DNA from: Calvatia gigantea
Taxonomy: Eukaryota > Basidiomycota > Agaricomycetes > Agaricales > Lycoperdaceae
NCBI GenBank assembly: GCA_025093985.1
Contig: JACAAK010000003.1
Location: 806,001 to 870,000 of the forward strand
Direction: 5' to 3'
Length of the DNA: 64,000 bases
The translations under genes and the position numbers were made by a program. Below the pieces are notes generated by a model that ran no database searches, was not told where the DNA came from, and saw nothing but the letters and a program-made list of their open reading frames with translations. Positions 9,776 to 20,810 of the stretch are shown one piece after another (position 1 is the stretch's first letter; every line of letters begins with the position of its first letter).

Positions 9776-10936
9776 CTACTCAAAGTCCTTGGAAAAATCC
9801 TTCTTCTCCTCCTCATTGGCTTCTTCTACTCCTTGGACCTGGATCTTCTTGGGTGTGGTGCATGTCTTGGCTATGTATCCTTTCTTGCCGCAGTTGTAGC
9901 ATATTAACCCCTTGGGCCTTTTACAATCTTTGGTGATGTGGCCAAAAATGCCGCAATTGTAGCATTTTGGTTCTCCTTTGTCATTGAAGATGTGGCACCT
10001 GCTTTCTATCTCCATGGGTTTGCCTATTCCTCCATAGGTGGTACCAGTGTTGGTTTTCTTATCTCCTCTGTATTTGGATGCCTCATATTCTTGCCCAACA
10101 GAGAGTATTGCTTCTTTCTATTCCATATATGTGTCAGGCCTGGCCAAAGGTAGGTAGCTGGTAATGGTGTGTATAATGTCCTGGCAAGCATTCTTCCTAA
10201 GTAAGAACATGGTGTGCTTGCTATCAGTTTTGGCTTTACTTTTCAAGACTTCAAATTCAATCAGGTAGTCAGTGGTGTTTTGGTTTCCCTGTTTGAATTT
10301 CTCGATTTGCCATTCCGCTTTACTGTTTGATGTATCATCTGAGAAGGTCCTTCTGAATTCTTCAGAAAAGACCTTCCAGTCTACTGAGTCTTCTGACTCT
10401 AAGATGGCTGGCACTTTCATAGCTGCATAAGCTCCTGCTGTTCCTCCTCGCAGCCTGGCTAAGATGGCTATAACTCTATTGTCAGCTGAGGCGATTTTGT
10501 TAAATTTCATGAAGAGCATCATGGCTCTCCACCAATCGTCAAATTTTGATTGGGTTTCATTGAAAAATCCTGGATTAGGTACTAGGCCTTTTCTGCTGGG
10601 GGCTGCTACTGGTACTGGTGTGGTGACTGTAGTGTTGTCCATCATTTCTATTTCTGAATCTGTTGAGTCAGTGTTTTCTGAACTTGTTTCATCTGATTCT
10701 GATTCCTTCTGTTCTTGTCCTAACTCTTCTTCTGCTAAGTTGAGTTCGTTTAGAAGCTCTGATATAACTTCTTCTTCAGCTGGGTTTGTTCCTTGCATGT
10801 ATTCTCTAGGTTCATTGTGTTCAGTTGCTTCTACAGGTACTTCAGGGTTCCCTGTTTCTTCTTCATCTGATGTTTCTGACTCATTGTCTATGACTTTGAG
10901 ATTTGGTTCTCTATATTCATCTGGATTTGAGCTCAT
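9776..10936 (-). pseudogene. gag: A3 gag with two zinc knuckles
   Basis: About 386 codons from the ATG at 10936. The N-terminus is very acidic (Glu/Asp/Ser-rich, about 120 residues). A capsid-like region follows, with FDDWWRAMMLFMKFN. The C-terminus carries two CCHC knuckles, CYNCGIFGHITKDC and CYNCGKKGYIAKTC, near 9880-9965, which would package RNA. The frame is nearly intact apart from a stop near 10116. Pol overlaps the end in the -1 frame. Confidence 0.9.
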
Positions 10937-11002
10937 AAACTAGCTCCTAGGTTCGTCATTTTTCAGGCCTGTTTCAGCCTTCTCCTTGCAAGGTGAGATG
11001 GG

Positions 11003-11016
11003 GACGCTTAACCAAA
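11003..11016 (-). promoter_or_regulatory. A3 primer-binding site, self-priming type
   Basis: In the sense direction the 14 bases next to the 5' LTR read TTTGGTTAAGCGTC. They pair with the ATGCTTAACCA sequence inside the LTR (one G-T wobble), not with a tRNA 3' end that I recognise. Confidence 0.6.
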
Positions 11017-11322
11017 TGTTATGACCTTAGTCAGAGTAAACCTCAGGTTGCAACTTAGACTAAGACTTGAGGGTGAGTAAAGGGAGAGAACTGAGTGGTT
11101 AAGCATACCAAATACAGGAGGCTGTATGTATGCTTAAATACAAAAGGAACATCCAGTTGAATGGATGGAGAACAACATGAAACATCCAACGAGGGCAGTG
11201 TAGTAGTTAGTTGGAGTCATACTCAGAGATTGCTTGATAGGAAGTAAACTGAAACAGGTACGCAAGCTGATAGGAATGTAGTGGAATATAGAACACGGTA
11301 TGATCAGTAAAAGTTCACAACA
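11017..11322 (-). repeat. A3 5' LTR (306 bp)
   Basis: Same length and ends as the 3' LTR at 4935-5240. The right end abuts the duplicated AACTC at 11323-11327. Confidence 0.94.
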
Positions 11323-11327
11323 AACTC

Positions 11328-12942
11328 CACTCTGCCAGAGTTTGTTCAAACTCCTAGTGGACAGCTTCCTGTCCTTACTGGGATGGGGAATTACACAATT
11401 TGGTCACTCCACCTTCACTCTACACTTATGTGCATTTCCTTAAACAACTGTTCCTAGACCAGATGGGATTTCTCTGGTGCTCCTGTGGAATCTCCACAGT
11501 ATGAGCAGCTGTATAACAAAGGTCACCCTGTAGTTCCTGCCACCTCCACTTTGCTGGCATGTCCAGCACATCCAAGATCTCTGATCCCAATGACCACAGA
11601 TGAACACTGCAGTGTAGGGATGGCAAATAACTTGAGGATGCATGCTCTTGGGTTGATTGAGTCTACTCTCCCCAACAGCATGCTCAAGCATGCTACTAGA
11701 GATGCCTGTCAGCTGTGGTCCCAGCTTTCCATGCAATATGGCCTGCCAGGACCCACACAAGTTTACAATGAGTTCATTCATGCCATAATGTTTAAGCTCC
11801 CGCTCAGTGGAGACCCCTCACTTAAAATCAGCAAGTTACAGCAGATTTTTGGGCAGCTTGACACCATGAATAGTGGCATCACCTCAGAAATTGAGATTAT
11901 GATCCTTCTCCACTCCCTTCACCTGTCTTTGAGCCATGTAGCTCAGACTCTCCTTACTTCAAACACATTGCTTCATAAGCTGATGTGGGACAAGGCCTGA
12001 AGTGGCATTCTAGCTGCTTATGCATCAAACCAGACTGCCCATGCACAATGTGTGTGCTTCACTCCATGTCAAGGAGGTGGGCAACAGAAGCAGCAGCAGG
12101 GTGGATAGTGGCTACAAGGCCAGTAGCAACCCTTGGAGTCTAAAAAGCCCCAGCAGCAATAGCAGCAGCAGCAGCAGAAGCCTTCTGGAGGTGATGGCAA
12201 GGAAAAGAAATGCCATTGGTGTCCTCATGGCAAGGGAAAAGGAAAGAGAAAGGAGGGAGGTGTGCAGGCTAATGCCACCATCTCTTCTGGTTATATTCAG
12301 GATGTGGATTTTGTGTTGTAGGCTACTGATAAGCTGCTGCAAACCATCTGTACTCTTGTGGAGGAAACACGTCAAGTCAAGACATCTCCTATTTCTTCCA
12401 GACCAATTGCCACTGGCAGTAATGCCACTCTGCTCATATTATGTATTACTGTGCCCAAGCCCAAAGCTCGTTGCAAACCTTCAGTGAAAGCCAAGGTTAC
12501 CACATTGAAGAAGTGGGATGAACATCTCCAAGCCACTTCTTTGTTGGGTGAGAGTTCAGAGGAGATGTGGAAACAGTTTGACAAGATGGAGGTTGATAGG
12601 CAAGATTTCTCCAAGGTCACAAGAGAGGAGGATGATGTAGCATGGCCAGTGCTGGTGTATTCAAAGCTGGTGACTATCAAGAAGCCCAAGCTGCTCAAAA
12701 AGAAGCAGGCACCAAAGAAGATCAAGTCTGTCCTTGAGTCGGTCCTAGATGACAATAACTCAGACACTGACTATGGTTTTGATGGAGGGTGTGGGTCAGT
12801 AACCTTATCTGACTATTTTTTTTTCTCAGATACTGATGAAGATGTACAGTTCTGTCAACAGATGGGATGGGACGATCCAAATACAAGGTTTGTCTGCCTC
12901 GGAGTGGAACGCCTTGGAGATTCTGTGGATAAGCTGGAATGA
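11328..12942 (+). pseudogene. gag: C1 gag, main part
   Basis: Continues the frame begun at 4918 with LPEFVQTPSGQ. A copia-type gag region follows to about 12000, with MNSGITSEIEIMILLHSL. Stops occur near 11453, 11998, 12110, 12128 and 12170. Then comes a glutamine- and glycine-rich stretch and a partial zinc-binding motif CHWCPHGKGKG near 12210-12245. The later part (12358-12942) is basic then acidic and continues in the same frame. Its length and composition fit a copia Gag; a standard CCHC knuckle is not clear. Confidence 0.8.
12151..12180 (+). repeat. CAG microsatellite in C1 gag
   Basis: A run of CAG with one CAA and one TAG unit, encoding polyglutamine in the gag frame. The TAG is a CAG-to-TAG transition. 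Confidence 0.85.
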
Positions 12943-13317
12943 GGAGGTAGCTACTGAGCAAGGTGCTGTACCTATGCAGATATAGCTGCATGTCCACCTC
13001 CTGAAGGACTATGTCATAGGCATCATTGTACAGACTTTATAAATTGTAATACATGCTGGAAGTGTACTGGAAATGCTTCTTCTTTTGCTTATTCTGCTAG
13101 TAATACTAAGCTGGAAAGTAAGATCAATCAGCTGATTACACATCAGTATTCTGATGAAGAGAAAATATGCTTAAGAGTAGAATGTGCAAACATTAATTTG
13201 CTTGAGACTTATCACATTTGTGATCTCATGAAATGCTTAGTGTATCAGAAAGAAGTGAAGAAGCATGTGTTAAAAGATGCAGATTGGCTTCTAGATTCAG
13301 GAGCATCATACCATGTC
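12943..13317 (+). pseudogene. pol: C1 Cys/His-rich segment and start of protease
   Basis: Same frame as gag. Between 12964 and 13068 there is a dense Cys/His cluster (pattern CC...C...C.RHHC...C..C..C). The protease active site LLDSGASYHV follows near 13288-13317. A solo family A LTR cuts the protease straight after this motif. Confidence 0.75.
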
Positions 13318-13619
13318 TGTTGTGAACCTTCGTCTATTTGTGTCCACTCCATTCTTATCTGCATTTTACTCTACCTCATATCCATTTCATCTATTTCAGT
13401 CCAGTGATTCCCGAGCATTGACTTATAGAGCTACATACCATTGTCACTGGATGTTTCATGTAGTTACCTCCATCCATTCAACTGGATGCCCTCTCTATTT
13501 AAGCGTACATATACACTCCTGTATTCAGTACATTTAACCACCTGGTTCTCTCCCCTTACTCACCCTCAAGTCTTAGCCTAAGTTGCAACCTAAGGTTTAC
13601 TCAGACTAAGGTCGTAACA
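13318..13619 (+). repeat. Solo LTR of family A inside C1 protease
   Basis: A 302-bp LTR from TGTTGTGAAC to CGTAACA with the target duplication ATGTC at 13313-13317 and 13620-13624. No internal sequence accompanies it, so it is the product of LTR-LTR recombination. Its orientation is opposite to A3. The 307-bp addition shifts the downstream frame by one, which is exactly what is observed. Confidence 0.95.
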
Positions 13620-13624
13620 ATGTC

Positions 13625-15840
13625 ACTGGTTATCTCTCTGATTTTGTGGAGATTAAGATGGGCTATTTTGGTATTATACAAGCCGCTGGCAACTAGAATT
13701 ATGAAATGACAGGACGAGGATCTGTGATCTTTCAGCATGATATAATGGATAGGGGAAAAACCTGGAGTGCTACTTCACATATTGCACTAGTTTTTTATAT
13801 CAAGGAAATTACAGAACAGTTGATATCCTCAGGTCAGATCCTTTATACTAGACATTCCCTTGAGACTACCATTGATGGAACCACCATCCATGATAAATCT
13901 GGATGAGCTGTATTGTCCACCTGGCCTCATAGGTTGTTTAAAAACAACATACATATGGTACACATGTACATCTTGCATTATAGCAAGGAGAAGCCAGTTG
14001 TATTAGCATTATGCCTACCAGATTATATTGAGTGGTATTGTTGAATGGGACATCCCTTGGATTGTGCACTCTCTAAGCTATATAAGCACATTGAGGGTAT
14101 CGTGCCAATTCCTCCACCTAGAAATCAGAAAGGCATTTGCGATGGCTGTGCCAAGGGTAAAATGCATAATAACCCTTTTCCAATTAATCCCAAGCAAGCC
14201 TCCACAGTTTTCAAACTATGTCATTCAAACTTGCTGGAACTACCCATCATCAGTTACCATAAATATAAATGGGTGATGACGTTTCTTGATAACTTCTCTT
14301 CTCATGCACATGTAGTCCTCCTTCGAAAGAAGTCAGAGGCTTCTGAGAAGCTAATACAGCTAATCAGTGCACTTGAGAACTTGTCTGGTATGCACATTTA
14401 ACATCTGCACACTGACAATGGAGGAGAATATATCAATGAAAATTTATTGGCAGGACTCATGGTGAGAGGAATTATCTATGAGACCACTGCTTCCTATGTG
14501 CATCAGCAAAATGGGAGAGCAGAGCAACTGAACTGCACCCTACATGAGAAAGCCCAAGCTATACAGCTTCAGGCATGTCTACCTGACTCATGGTGGGAGT
14601 TCATGTTGAATACTGCAGTGCATTTATATAATCACATGCCAGTCTAGCATCTGTAGTGGAAGACACCTTTTGAGTATTATTTGAGAGAAAAGCCAGACTT
14701 GTCCCATATCCATGTATTTGGTTGCAGCACATACATATTTTTACCCAATGAAATCTGCCCAAATAAATTGTCTGCAAAGTCAGAAGTCATGATCTTTCTT
14801 GGATATAAAGGTTTAAAGAACTATATATTCATGCAGCACATGGCAGGCAATGTAATTTTTATATCACCTAATGCCTTATTCAATAAGGGATATTTCCTTA
14901 AATGCTCTGATTCAAAGCCGGATAGCAGTAACCAGCTAAATCATGGAGGAGAGAAGAATCTGCCAGAACAACAGGAGAGAGAGGCTCCACCTCCTTTTCT
15001 GCCATCTTTGGATGATGATGGAAATATTCCACCTCCACTTTTGGAACCAGTTCATTTACCTCTGACTTCTCCACCATTTAAACCAAAATATTCTCCGCCT
15101 ACACCTTCTTTACCCTGGCATGATTCTATACTACTGGATAGTTTTCCATTATGACTTTCGCAAGAAGGCAGTCCACCTGTCTGGATTCCCCCACCTGAGT
15201 TGCCATCTGATGATGGAACAACTGATGCAGAGGAGCCCAGAGATCTATGTGATGACTGGCATGTGGATAGGGATGTATGGAATGATGAACATCATGAATT
15301 CCCAATTCCTGTTCCCAAGTGTTGTACTGTTGGTTATGATCAGGTTGAACTACATCGCTCTGAGCGACAAGGCAAGCCACCTATCAGACCAGGAAATACT
15401 TATGGAGAAAATAGGCATCCAATTTCAATTGAAAGAGAAATAGATTGGACTCACTAACAAGAACAGTAGAGGCAAAGGCAGCACATATGTGCCAATGCTT
15501 CTCCAGATGAAGTAATTCATAAGCAAAGAGCTAAGACTAACTATCCTGAATATGTGAGGCAAAGGCTTTGTGGTGAGTGGTATCTGCTACAACCCTTTGA
15601 TTTACCTCCATTTGCTCTCTCTCCATGTCCAGAACTACTGCCTATGCCTGAATTTCCTCCTTATGATCCGACGTCCCATGATGTACATGACATGGAAATT
15701 GACAGGCTTGTCACTGAGGGAGGAGTAAAGTTGATTGATTTCTTGATACAGACAGTATATAATACCACTTACAGAGAGCCTGAAACTTTCCGTGATATGC
15801 TAAAGCTTCCTGAGTCAGTCAAGGCAAATAAATGGCTACA
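13625..15840 (+). pseudogene. pol: C1 pol, protease end to RT start: integrase region
   Basis: Picks up the protease after the solo LTR with TGYLSDFVE. The pre-integrase zinc region includes GICDGCAKGK near 14125-14160. The integrase core shows HTDNGGEY near 14407-14430, HQQNGRAEQ near 14500-14530, and VFGCSTYI with FLGYKGLKNY near 14715-14830. A proline-rich acidic linker (about 14900-15400) precedes RT. Integrase before RT is the defining copia order. Stops at several points and a frameshift near 15840 inactivate it. Confidence 0.88.
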
Positions 15841-17373
15841 TGTATTGAGGAACTCAACATGTTGAAGAAACGTGGAGTATACGAATTGGTAGATTTACCA
15901 AAAGGGAGGAGGACAGTGAAAAACCATTGGGTATTCCTCAAAAAGTCAGATGGCCAACTGTGAGCTTGCTTAGTTGCAAAGGGTTTCTTGCAAGTAGAAG
16001 GCATTGACTATAATGAGTTATTCTCACCAGTTGTCCATTACAAGTCTGCACATGTAAGCTTTGCACTTGCTGCAATCCATGATTGGGATATGCATAGCAT
16101 TGACATAAAAACTGCCTATTTATACAGCAAACTGGATGAGGAAATATACATGGAGCAGCCTGAAGGGTTTCAACTTCCTGGGCAGGAGGGGAAAGTATGG
16201 AAATTAAAGCATGCAATTTACAGCCTTAAACAAGCTGGTTGCCAATAGTGAAAGGAATTGCATCAATCTATGATTGAGCTGGGATTTACCCGCTGTAAAT
16301 CTGACTATGCTGTATACTTTTACAGACATTCAAAGACGAAAGAGCTTATAGTAGCCATTGTTTATGTTGATGATATAAATTTCTTGGGTCCGAAAGGCTC
16401 CACCCTCCTCAAAGAGTTGAAGGGAAAATTCACTAAAAAGTGGGAATGCAGAGACCATGGACCTTGTGAAGAATTTCTTGGGATGAAAATCTCAAGGAAT
16501 TGTTCCAAGCAACAGATCTTCATCTAGCAAGTTAAATATCTGGATAAAATTCTTGAGTGATTCCAAGTCCTGCAGTCTGCCATGGCTAAAACACCATTAC
16601 CCGCTGGCTTCCAGTTCATAACAAACAAGGACACTGCCACTGTCCCCTTCTGTCAAAAGTACCAACAATTGGTTGGTTCTTTAATGTACTTGATGATTGG
16701 TACTAGGCCCAACATAGCCTTTGCTGTAGTTAAGCTGGCACAATATGCCACTAACCCCACACCTGAGCACTATCATGCTGGAATCCATGTACTAAAGTAC
16801 TTGTCAGTGACAAGGAACTATGTATTGCGATATGAAGGCAATACTAGGAAACTGATGGTGACATTGGAATACCTAAGTGACTTGGATTAGGCTCAAGATA
16901 CTGAGACCTGCTGATCTGTATCGGGAAACATCTGTATGATTGTATTTGGTGCTGTTACCTGGACTTTGCAGCGACAGAAGACAGTTTCACTTTCATCTAC
17001 TGAGGCGGAATATAAAGAACTGTCTGACACTTCACATCAAGTAAAATGGCTGTCACAGCTTCTAGAGGAGCTCAGTATAGAGCACCCAACTTCTATTCCC
17101 TATGGCAACAATGATGGGTCCAAATTTTGGACTGAAAATCCCATTGTTGAAAAACGGTCAAAGCATATGGATATTCATTACCACTATATGCAAGAATTAG
17201 TTGAGGAAGGTACAATTATTATTGGTGATATGTCTTCACAAGACAATCCTGCTGATATCTTTACAAAGAATCTTGGTGCCACCAAAATAAACCTCTTCCA
17301 TCCTGAGTTAGGATTGATTTTTGGTTCCAACATCGAAGCCTGGGATAAAGCTGCTCAATTGTTGAAGCATTAA
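15841..17373 (+). pseudogene. pol: C1 pol: reverse transcriptase and RNase H
   Basis: Copia RT with YELVDLPKGR near 15880, KGFLQVEGIDYNELFSPVV near 15980-16035, IDIKTAYLY near 16100, MEQPEGF near 16150 and the catalytic YVDDI near 16363-16377 (intact). RNase H contains SLSSTEAEYKEL near 16990-17025 and ends with the NPADIFTKNLG block near 17245-17275. The stop at 17371-17373 is followed by the polypurine tract GAGGAGGAG at about 17390-17398. Confidence 0.9.
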
Positions 17374-17398
17374 TCTCCCTCCTTCAAGTGAGGAGGAG

Positions 17399-17819
17399 TG
17401 TTGAATCTCAATCCTATACCACTATGTTGGTTTATTCTATTTATAGATGAAACAGGTTCTTGAGTACTTCACTCTTGAAGAGAGATAACAAAGAATGGAC
17501 TACAGTACTAGACCACACTCTAGGTTGCTGGCTATGGTCTATTAAATATATGACCAAGTACACAGTATGCTCTATATATGCTACTGGTAGATAAGACCTC
17601 ACCTGTATAAGGTAGAATGGCACACAGACTAGAGGCTTTATGTATATAAGACCTATGTAGTATGCATACAAAAAACAAGACAATTAAGTCTTTTATTTCC
17701 TCAATCTGCCTCTTAAATACTCTCTAGCAACCATCTACAATGATCACCTCAACAAACCCAGTGAGTATGATTACCCTCCACCACTAGTGCATAGCTACTG
17801 TGGTGTACTCATCTCAACA
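17399..17819 (+). repeat. C1 3' LTR (421 bp)
   Basis: Equal in length to the 5' LTR. The right end CTCAACA abuts CCAGA at 17820-17824, the second copy of the target duplication. Confidence 0.95.
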
Positions 17820-17824
17820 CCAGA

Positions 17825-17881
17825 GGGAGTTGACTTCTTCTTTTATGGAGATAATAGTTTCTTTGTCCATGGGTGTGTCAG
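17825..17881 (-). pseudogene. A2 ORF2, middle scrap (segment 2 of 3)
   Basis: Fifty-seven bases of ORF2 left between the C1 insertion on the left and the A4 insertion on the right. GTCAG at 17877-17881 is the left target duplication of A4. Confidence 0.85.
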
Positions 17882-18187
17882 TATTACAACCTTAGTCTGA
17901 GTAAACCTCATGTTGCAACTTAGGCTAAGACTTGAGGGTGAGTAAGGGGAATAAACCAGGTGGTTAAGCATACTGAATACAGGGGTGTGTATGTATGCTT
18001 AAATATGGAAGGCATCCTGTTGAATGGATGGAGGTAACTACATGAAACATCCAATGACAATGGCGTAGTAGTTCTATGAGTCAATACTTGGAGATTGCTG
18101 GTCAGGAATAGCTGAAACAGGTACAAGAATAAGATGAAATGCAGACAAGTGTGGGATGGACATGAATAGACAAAAGTTCTCACAACA
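17882..18187 (-). repeat. A4 3' LTR (306 bp)
   Basis: The plus-strand left end is TATTACAACC instead of TGTTACAACC, a transition in the terminal TG. It ends CACAACA, followed by ATACCCC, the polypurine complement. Confidence 0.9.
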
Positions 18188-18292
18188 ATACCCCTAGTCA
18201 GGCTTCATGCCTCAGGAAGCTCATCAAATCTCCATTTACTATGGCAGTGGCGAGGGCCTTCTTGGTAGCCATGATGAGGAATTTCCCATTGT

Positions 18293-18474
18293 TGCATCAG
18301 ACTTTTCAAGAAATACCCAATGGTTTTTAACTGTCCTCCTTTCTTTTGGTAAATCTACCAATTCATACACTCCATGTTTCTTCAACACATTGAGTTCCTT
18401 GATACACGCAGCCATCCATTTTGCCTTAATAGGCTCAGGAAGCTTGAGCATGTCATGGAAAGTTTCAGGCTCTC
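18293..18474 (-). pseudogene. Family C copia RT fragment, orphan
   Basis: Encodes, on the minus strand, the N-terminal edge of copia RT, with NVLKKHGVYELVDLPKERR and NHWVFLEKSD, homologous to 15776-15950 of C1. It is a different copy from C1: WMAACIKEL is intact here, where C1 is frameshifted. Both ends are abrupt. Confidence 0.85.
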
Positions 18475-18477
18475 CAT

Positions 18478-19794
18478 TGTAACAGCAAAGCCGTTTTCAC
18501 GCATGAAAATCGCTAATCTAAGGCATACAAGCCTAATCTAACGATTGCATCGAACCTTCCTATAGTAGTACGACCTAATCTAAGAGCCCAACAGTATAAT
18601 AAAAGAGTACTCGATCACTGTAGAACACTATGGCCATTGATGATGGATAGCGGCGGCTATGGGATGGCCACTGTGCTTAACAAAAAGCAATTCTAACAGT
18701 GTACCATATGACCAGTTGTGATTCTGGCCGGACCAGGTGGTAAAACCATTCCAATGCGTCTATACAGAGCTACGGGACCCCTCCAATGAGCCTTGACTCG
18801 GGAAATAAGTCCGATGTGCTTAATCTAAAAGGATGATCGGCGTGTTCACAAGGAAATGCCACTGTCGCTAGATTAATGAACATCGCTCAGTACTAATGAT
18901 GCATATGAATGCGTTCATATACAATCCCTAGGGACATGTAGGAGAACAGTTCACATGACGTCCGAAATCTTAGATGTTCTACATATTTAGAGAAGAATGC
19001 AGACCCAGAAAACGGACTAAAACACAGCCCAGAACAAATGGATACCTGGAATCCTTCTGTATTTCCAATGTTTCACTAATCTAACAGGTTGCGGCTCTCT
19101 TGGCGCGCGATCTAATCTACCGGTTTGTACCTTGCTTGATAATATGTTCCTAGTTGTGTAATCATTGTCTCGTCATAACGCGCACCCAAATAATATATAA
19201 ACCCCCTCTGAGGTGTCGGACGTGGCAAGGAACCTACTAGCCATTGCCCAGCCTTCAGAGCGCAGTGAAAAGCGATCTATTGTGCCTGAGCAAAGCAAAG
19301 TAATAAGTTCTTTCGAGATTAACTGGATTAAGTGACTTGAGCTAAGGTTGAGACCTTTGTAATCTAAGAAGAAGACCTCGGCTTACTTGCGAAGTGAGCT
19401 TAGATTAAGAGTGTATTGCATTGCTACACCCTGGTACTTGGAGTATCACAAGTATAGGACAGTGTGCTTCTGGTCGTTGACTTGATAAGAGTGAATCTTA
19501 GGGAGTACCTGAGGTTCTGTGTCTTGTTAACTTCTTAGATAAGGGACGCGAGTTGCGCTTTTTACAGTGTAACTTGGCTTTGCTCTTCTTAGTGAAGGTA
19601 GTTAGCTATTCTAGTGTTCTCTACGTGTCATTGTTTCGCATTATTTTGTGGAATTGTCCCTTATATTGTCAGATTGCCTCCCCACGAACTTGCCTTGTGC
19701 AGAAATCTTTAAAAATCTATTCCGTCAGCTTAATCTAAGCCATACATCCATATCACACTTAGTTATTCTATTTCTGCCTCTTTACCATGTGCAG
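18478..19794. other. Unexplained 1.3-kb insert with a repeated 8-mer
   Basis: Unlike the rest of the window, this segment matches none of the five families and has no long ORF. TAATCTAA occurs at 18514, 18534, 18576, 18821, 19077, 19360 and 19731, and its reverse complement TTAGATTA at 19400. A TATA-like TATATAAA is near 19195. It opens with TGTAACAGC, and TTTTTACA occurs at 19559-19566, which could be the ends of a foreign LTR, but no target duplication or primer site supports this. It could also be a non-autonomous DNA transposon or captured host DNA. Confidence 0.5.
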
Positions 19795-20810
19795 GAGCTC
19801 TAGAGGAGCTCAGTATAGAGCACCCAATTCTATTCCCTATGGCAACAATGATGGGTCCAAATTTTGGACTGAAAATCCCATTGTTGAAAAACGGTCAAAG
19901 CATATGGATATTCATTACCACTATATGCAAGAATTAGTTGAGGAAGGTACAATTATTATTGGTGATATGTCTTCACAAGACAATCCTGCTGATATCTTTA
20001 CAAAGAATCTTGGTGCCACCAAAATAAACCTCTTCCATCCTGAGTTAGGATTGATTTTTGGTTCCAACATCGAAGCCTGGGATAAAGCTGCTCAATTGTT
20101 GAAGCATTAATCTCCCTCCTTCAAGTGAGGAGGAGTGTTGAATCTCAATCCTATACCACTATGTTGGTTTATTCTATTTATAGATGAAACAGGTTCTTGA
20201 GTACTTCACTCTTGAAGAGAGATAACAAAGAATGGACTACAGTACTAGACCACACTCTAGGTTGCTGGCTATGGTCTATTAAATATATGACCAAGTACAC
20301 AGTATGCTCTATATATGCTACTGGTAGATAAGACCTCACCTGTATAAGGTAGAATGGCACACAGACTAGAGGCTTTATGTATATAAGACCTATGTAGTAT
20401 GCATACAAAAAACAAGACAATTAAGTCTTTTATTTCCTCAATCTGCCTCTTAAATACTCTCTAGCAACCATCTACAATGATCACCTCAACAAACCCAGTG
20501 AGTATGATTACCCTCCACCACTAGTGCATAGCTACTGTGGTGTACTCAAGAGGTAACTACATGAAACATCCAATGACAATGGCGTAGTAGTTCTATGAGT
20601 CAATACTTGGAGATTGCTGGTCAGGAATAGCTGAAACAGGTACAAGAATAAGATGAAATGCAGACAAGTGTGGGATGGACATGAATAGACAAAAGTTCAC
20701 AACAATACCCCCTAGTCAGGCTTCATGCCTCAGGAAGCTCATCAAAATCTCCATTTACTATGGCAGTGGCGAGGGCCTTCTTGGTAGCCATGATGAGGAA
20801 TTTCCCATTG
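19795..20810. repeat. Right unit of the direct duplication
   Basis: Near-identical copy of 17056-18292 lacking 17808-18027. It holds a second end of the C1 RNase H gene (19797-20110), a second C1 LTR (from 20139, missing its last bases) and the last ~157 bp of a second A4 3' LTR (to 20704). The join at about 20547 fuses the C LTR and the A LTR directly. Confidence 0.85.

Larger units (their letters stand above)
4935..11322 (-). mobile_element. Family A gypsy element A3, full length (nested in C1 gag)
   Basis: A 6388-bp minus-strand element with two 306-bp LTRs and the target duplication AACTC (4930-4934, 11323-11327). It contains gag, pol and ORF2 in order, all with premature stops. It is one of the two uninterrupted family A copies in the window and a good reference for family structure. 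Confidence 0.96.
4300..17819 (+). mobile_element. Ty1/copia element C1 (nested inside A2)
   Basis: Complete copia element flanked by the 5-bp duplication CCAGA (4295-4299 and 17820-17824) and bounded by equal 421-bp LTRs. Removing A3 (6388 bp plus 5) and the solo LTR (302 bp plus 5) leaves about 6.8 kb. Domain order gag, protease, integrase, RT, RNase H is that of Ty1/copia. Gag and Pol share one frame, consistent with a single polyprotein. Many stops and at least one frameshift near 15840 show it is dead. Confidence 0.95.
17056..18292. repeat. Left unit of a direct duplication (C1 end plus A4 start)
   Basis: This 1237-bp stretch (C1 RNase H end, C1 3' LTR, A2 scrap, A4 3' LTR and A4 internal start) reappears at 19795-20810 with a 220-bp deletion. 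I found no substitutions by eye, only a few 1-2 base indels. Confidence 0.85.

Noticed and set aside
10464..10943. 159-codon plus-strand frame rich in Ser
   Set aside because: It is the antisense of the acidic Glu/Asp/Ser-rich N-terminus of A3 gag. The same shadow appears opposite A4 gag (31838-32302) and A6 gag (57383-58021).
12112..12375. Minus-strand frame with a Leu run
   Set aside because: Antisense of the CAG microsatellite and nearby gag sequence of C1; no domain.
17441..17683. 80-codon frame repeated at 4342-4584 and 20178-20420
   Set aside because: It lies in the copia C LTR on the antisense strand and recurs only because the LTR is repeated; no coding motif.
17056..20810. Giant target-site duplication of a single mobile element
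   Set aside because: Duplications over 1 kb are not made by known integrases or transposases; template-switch repair or misassembly is more likely.
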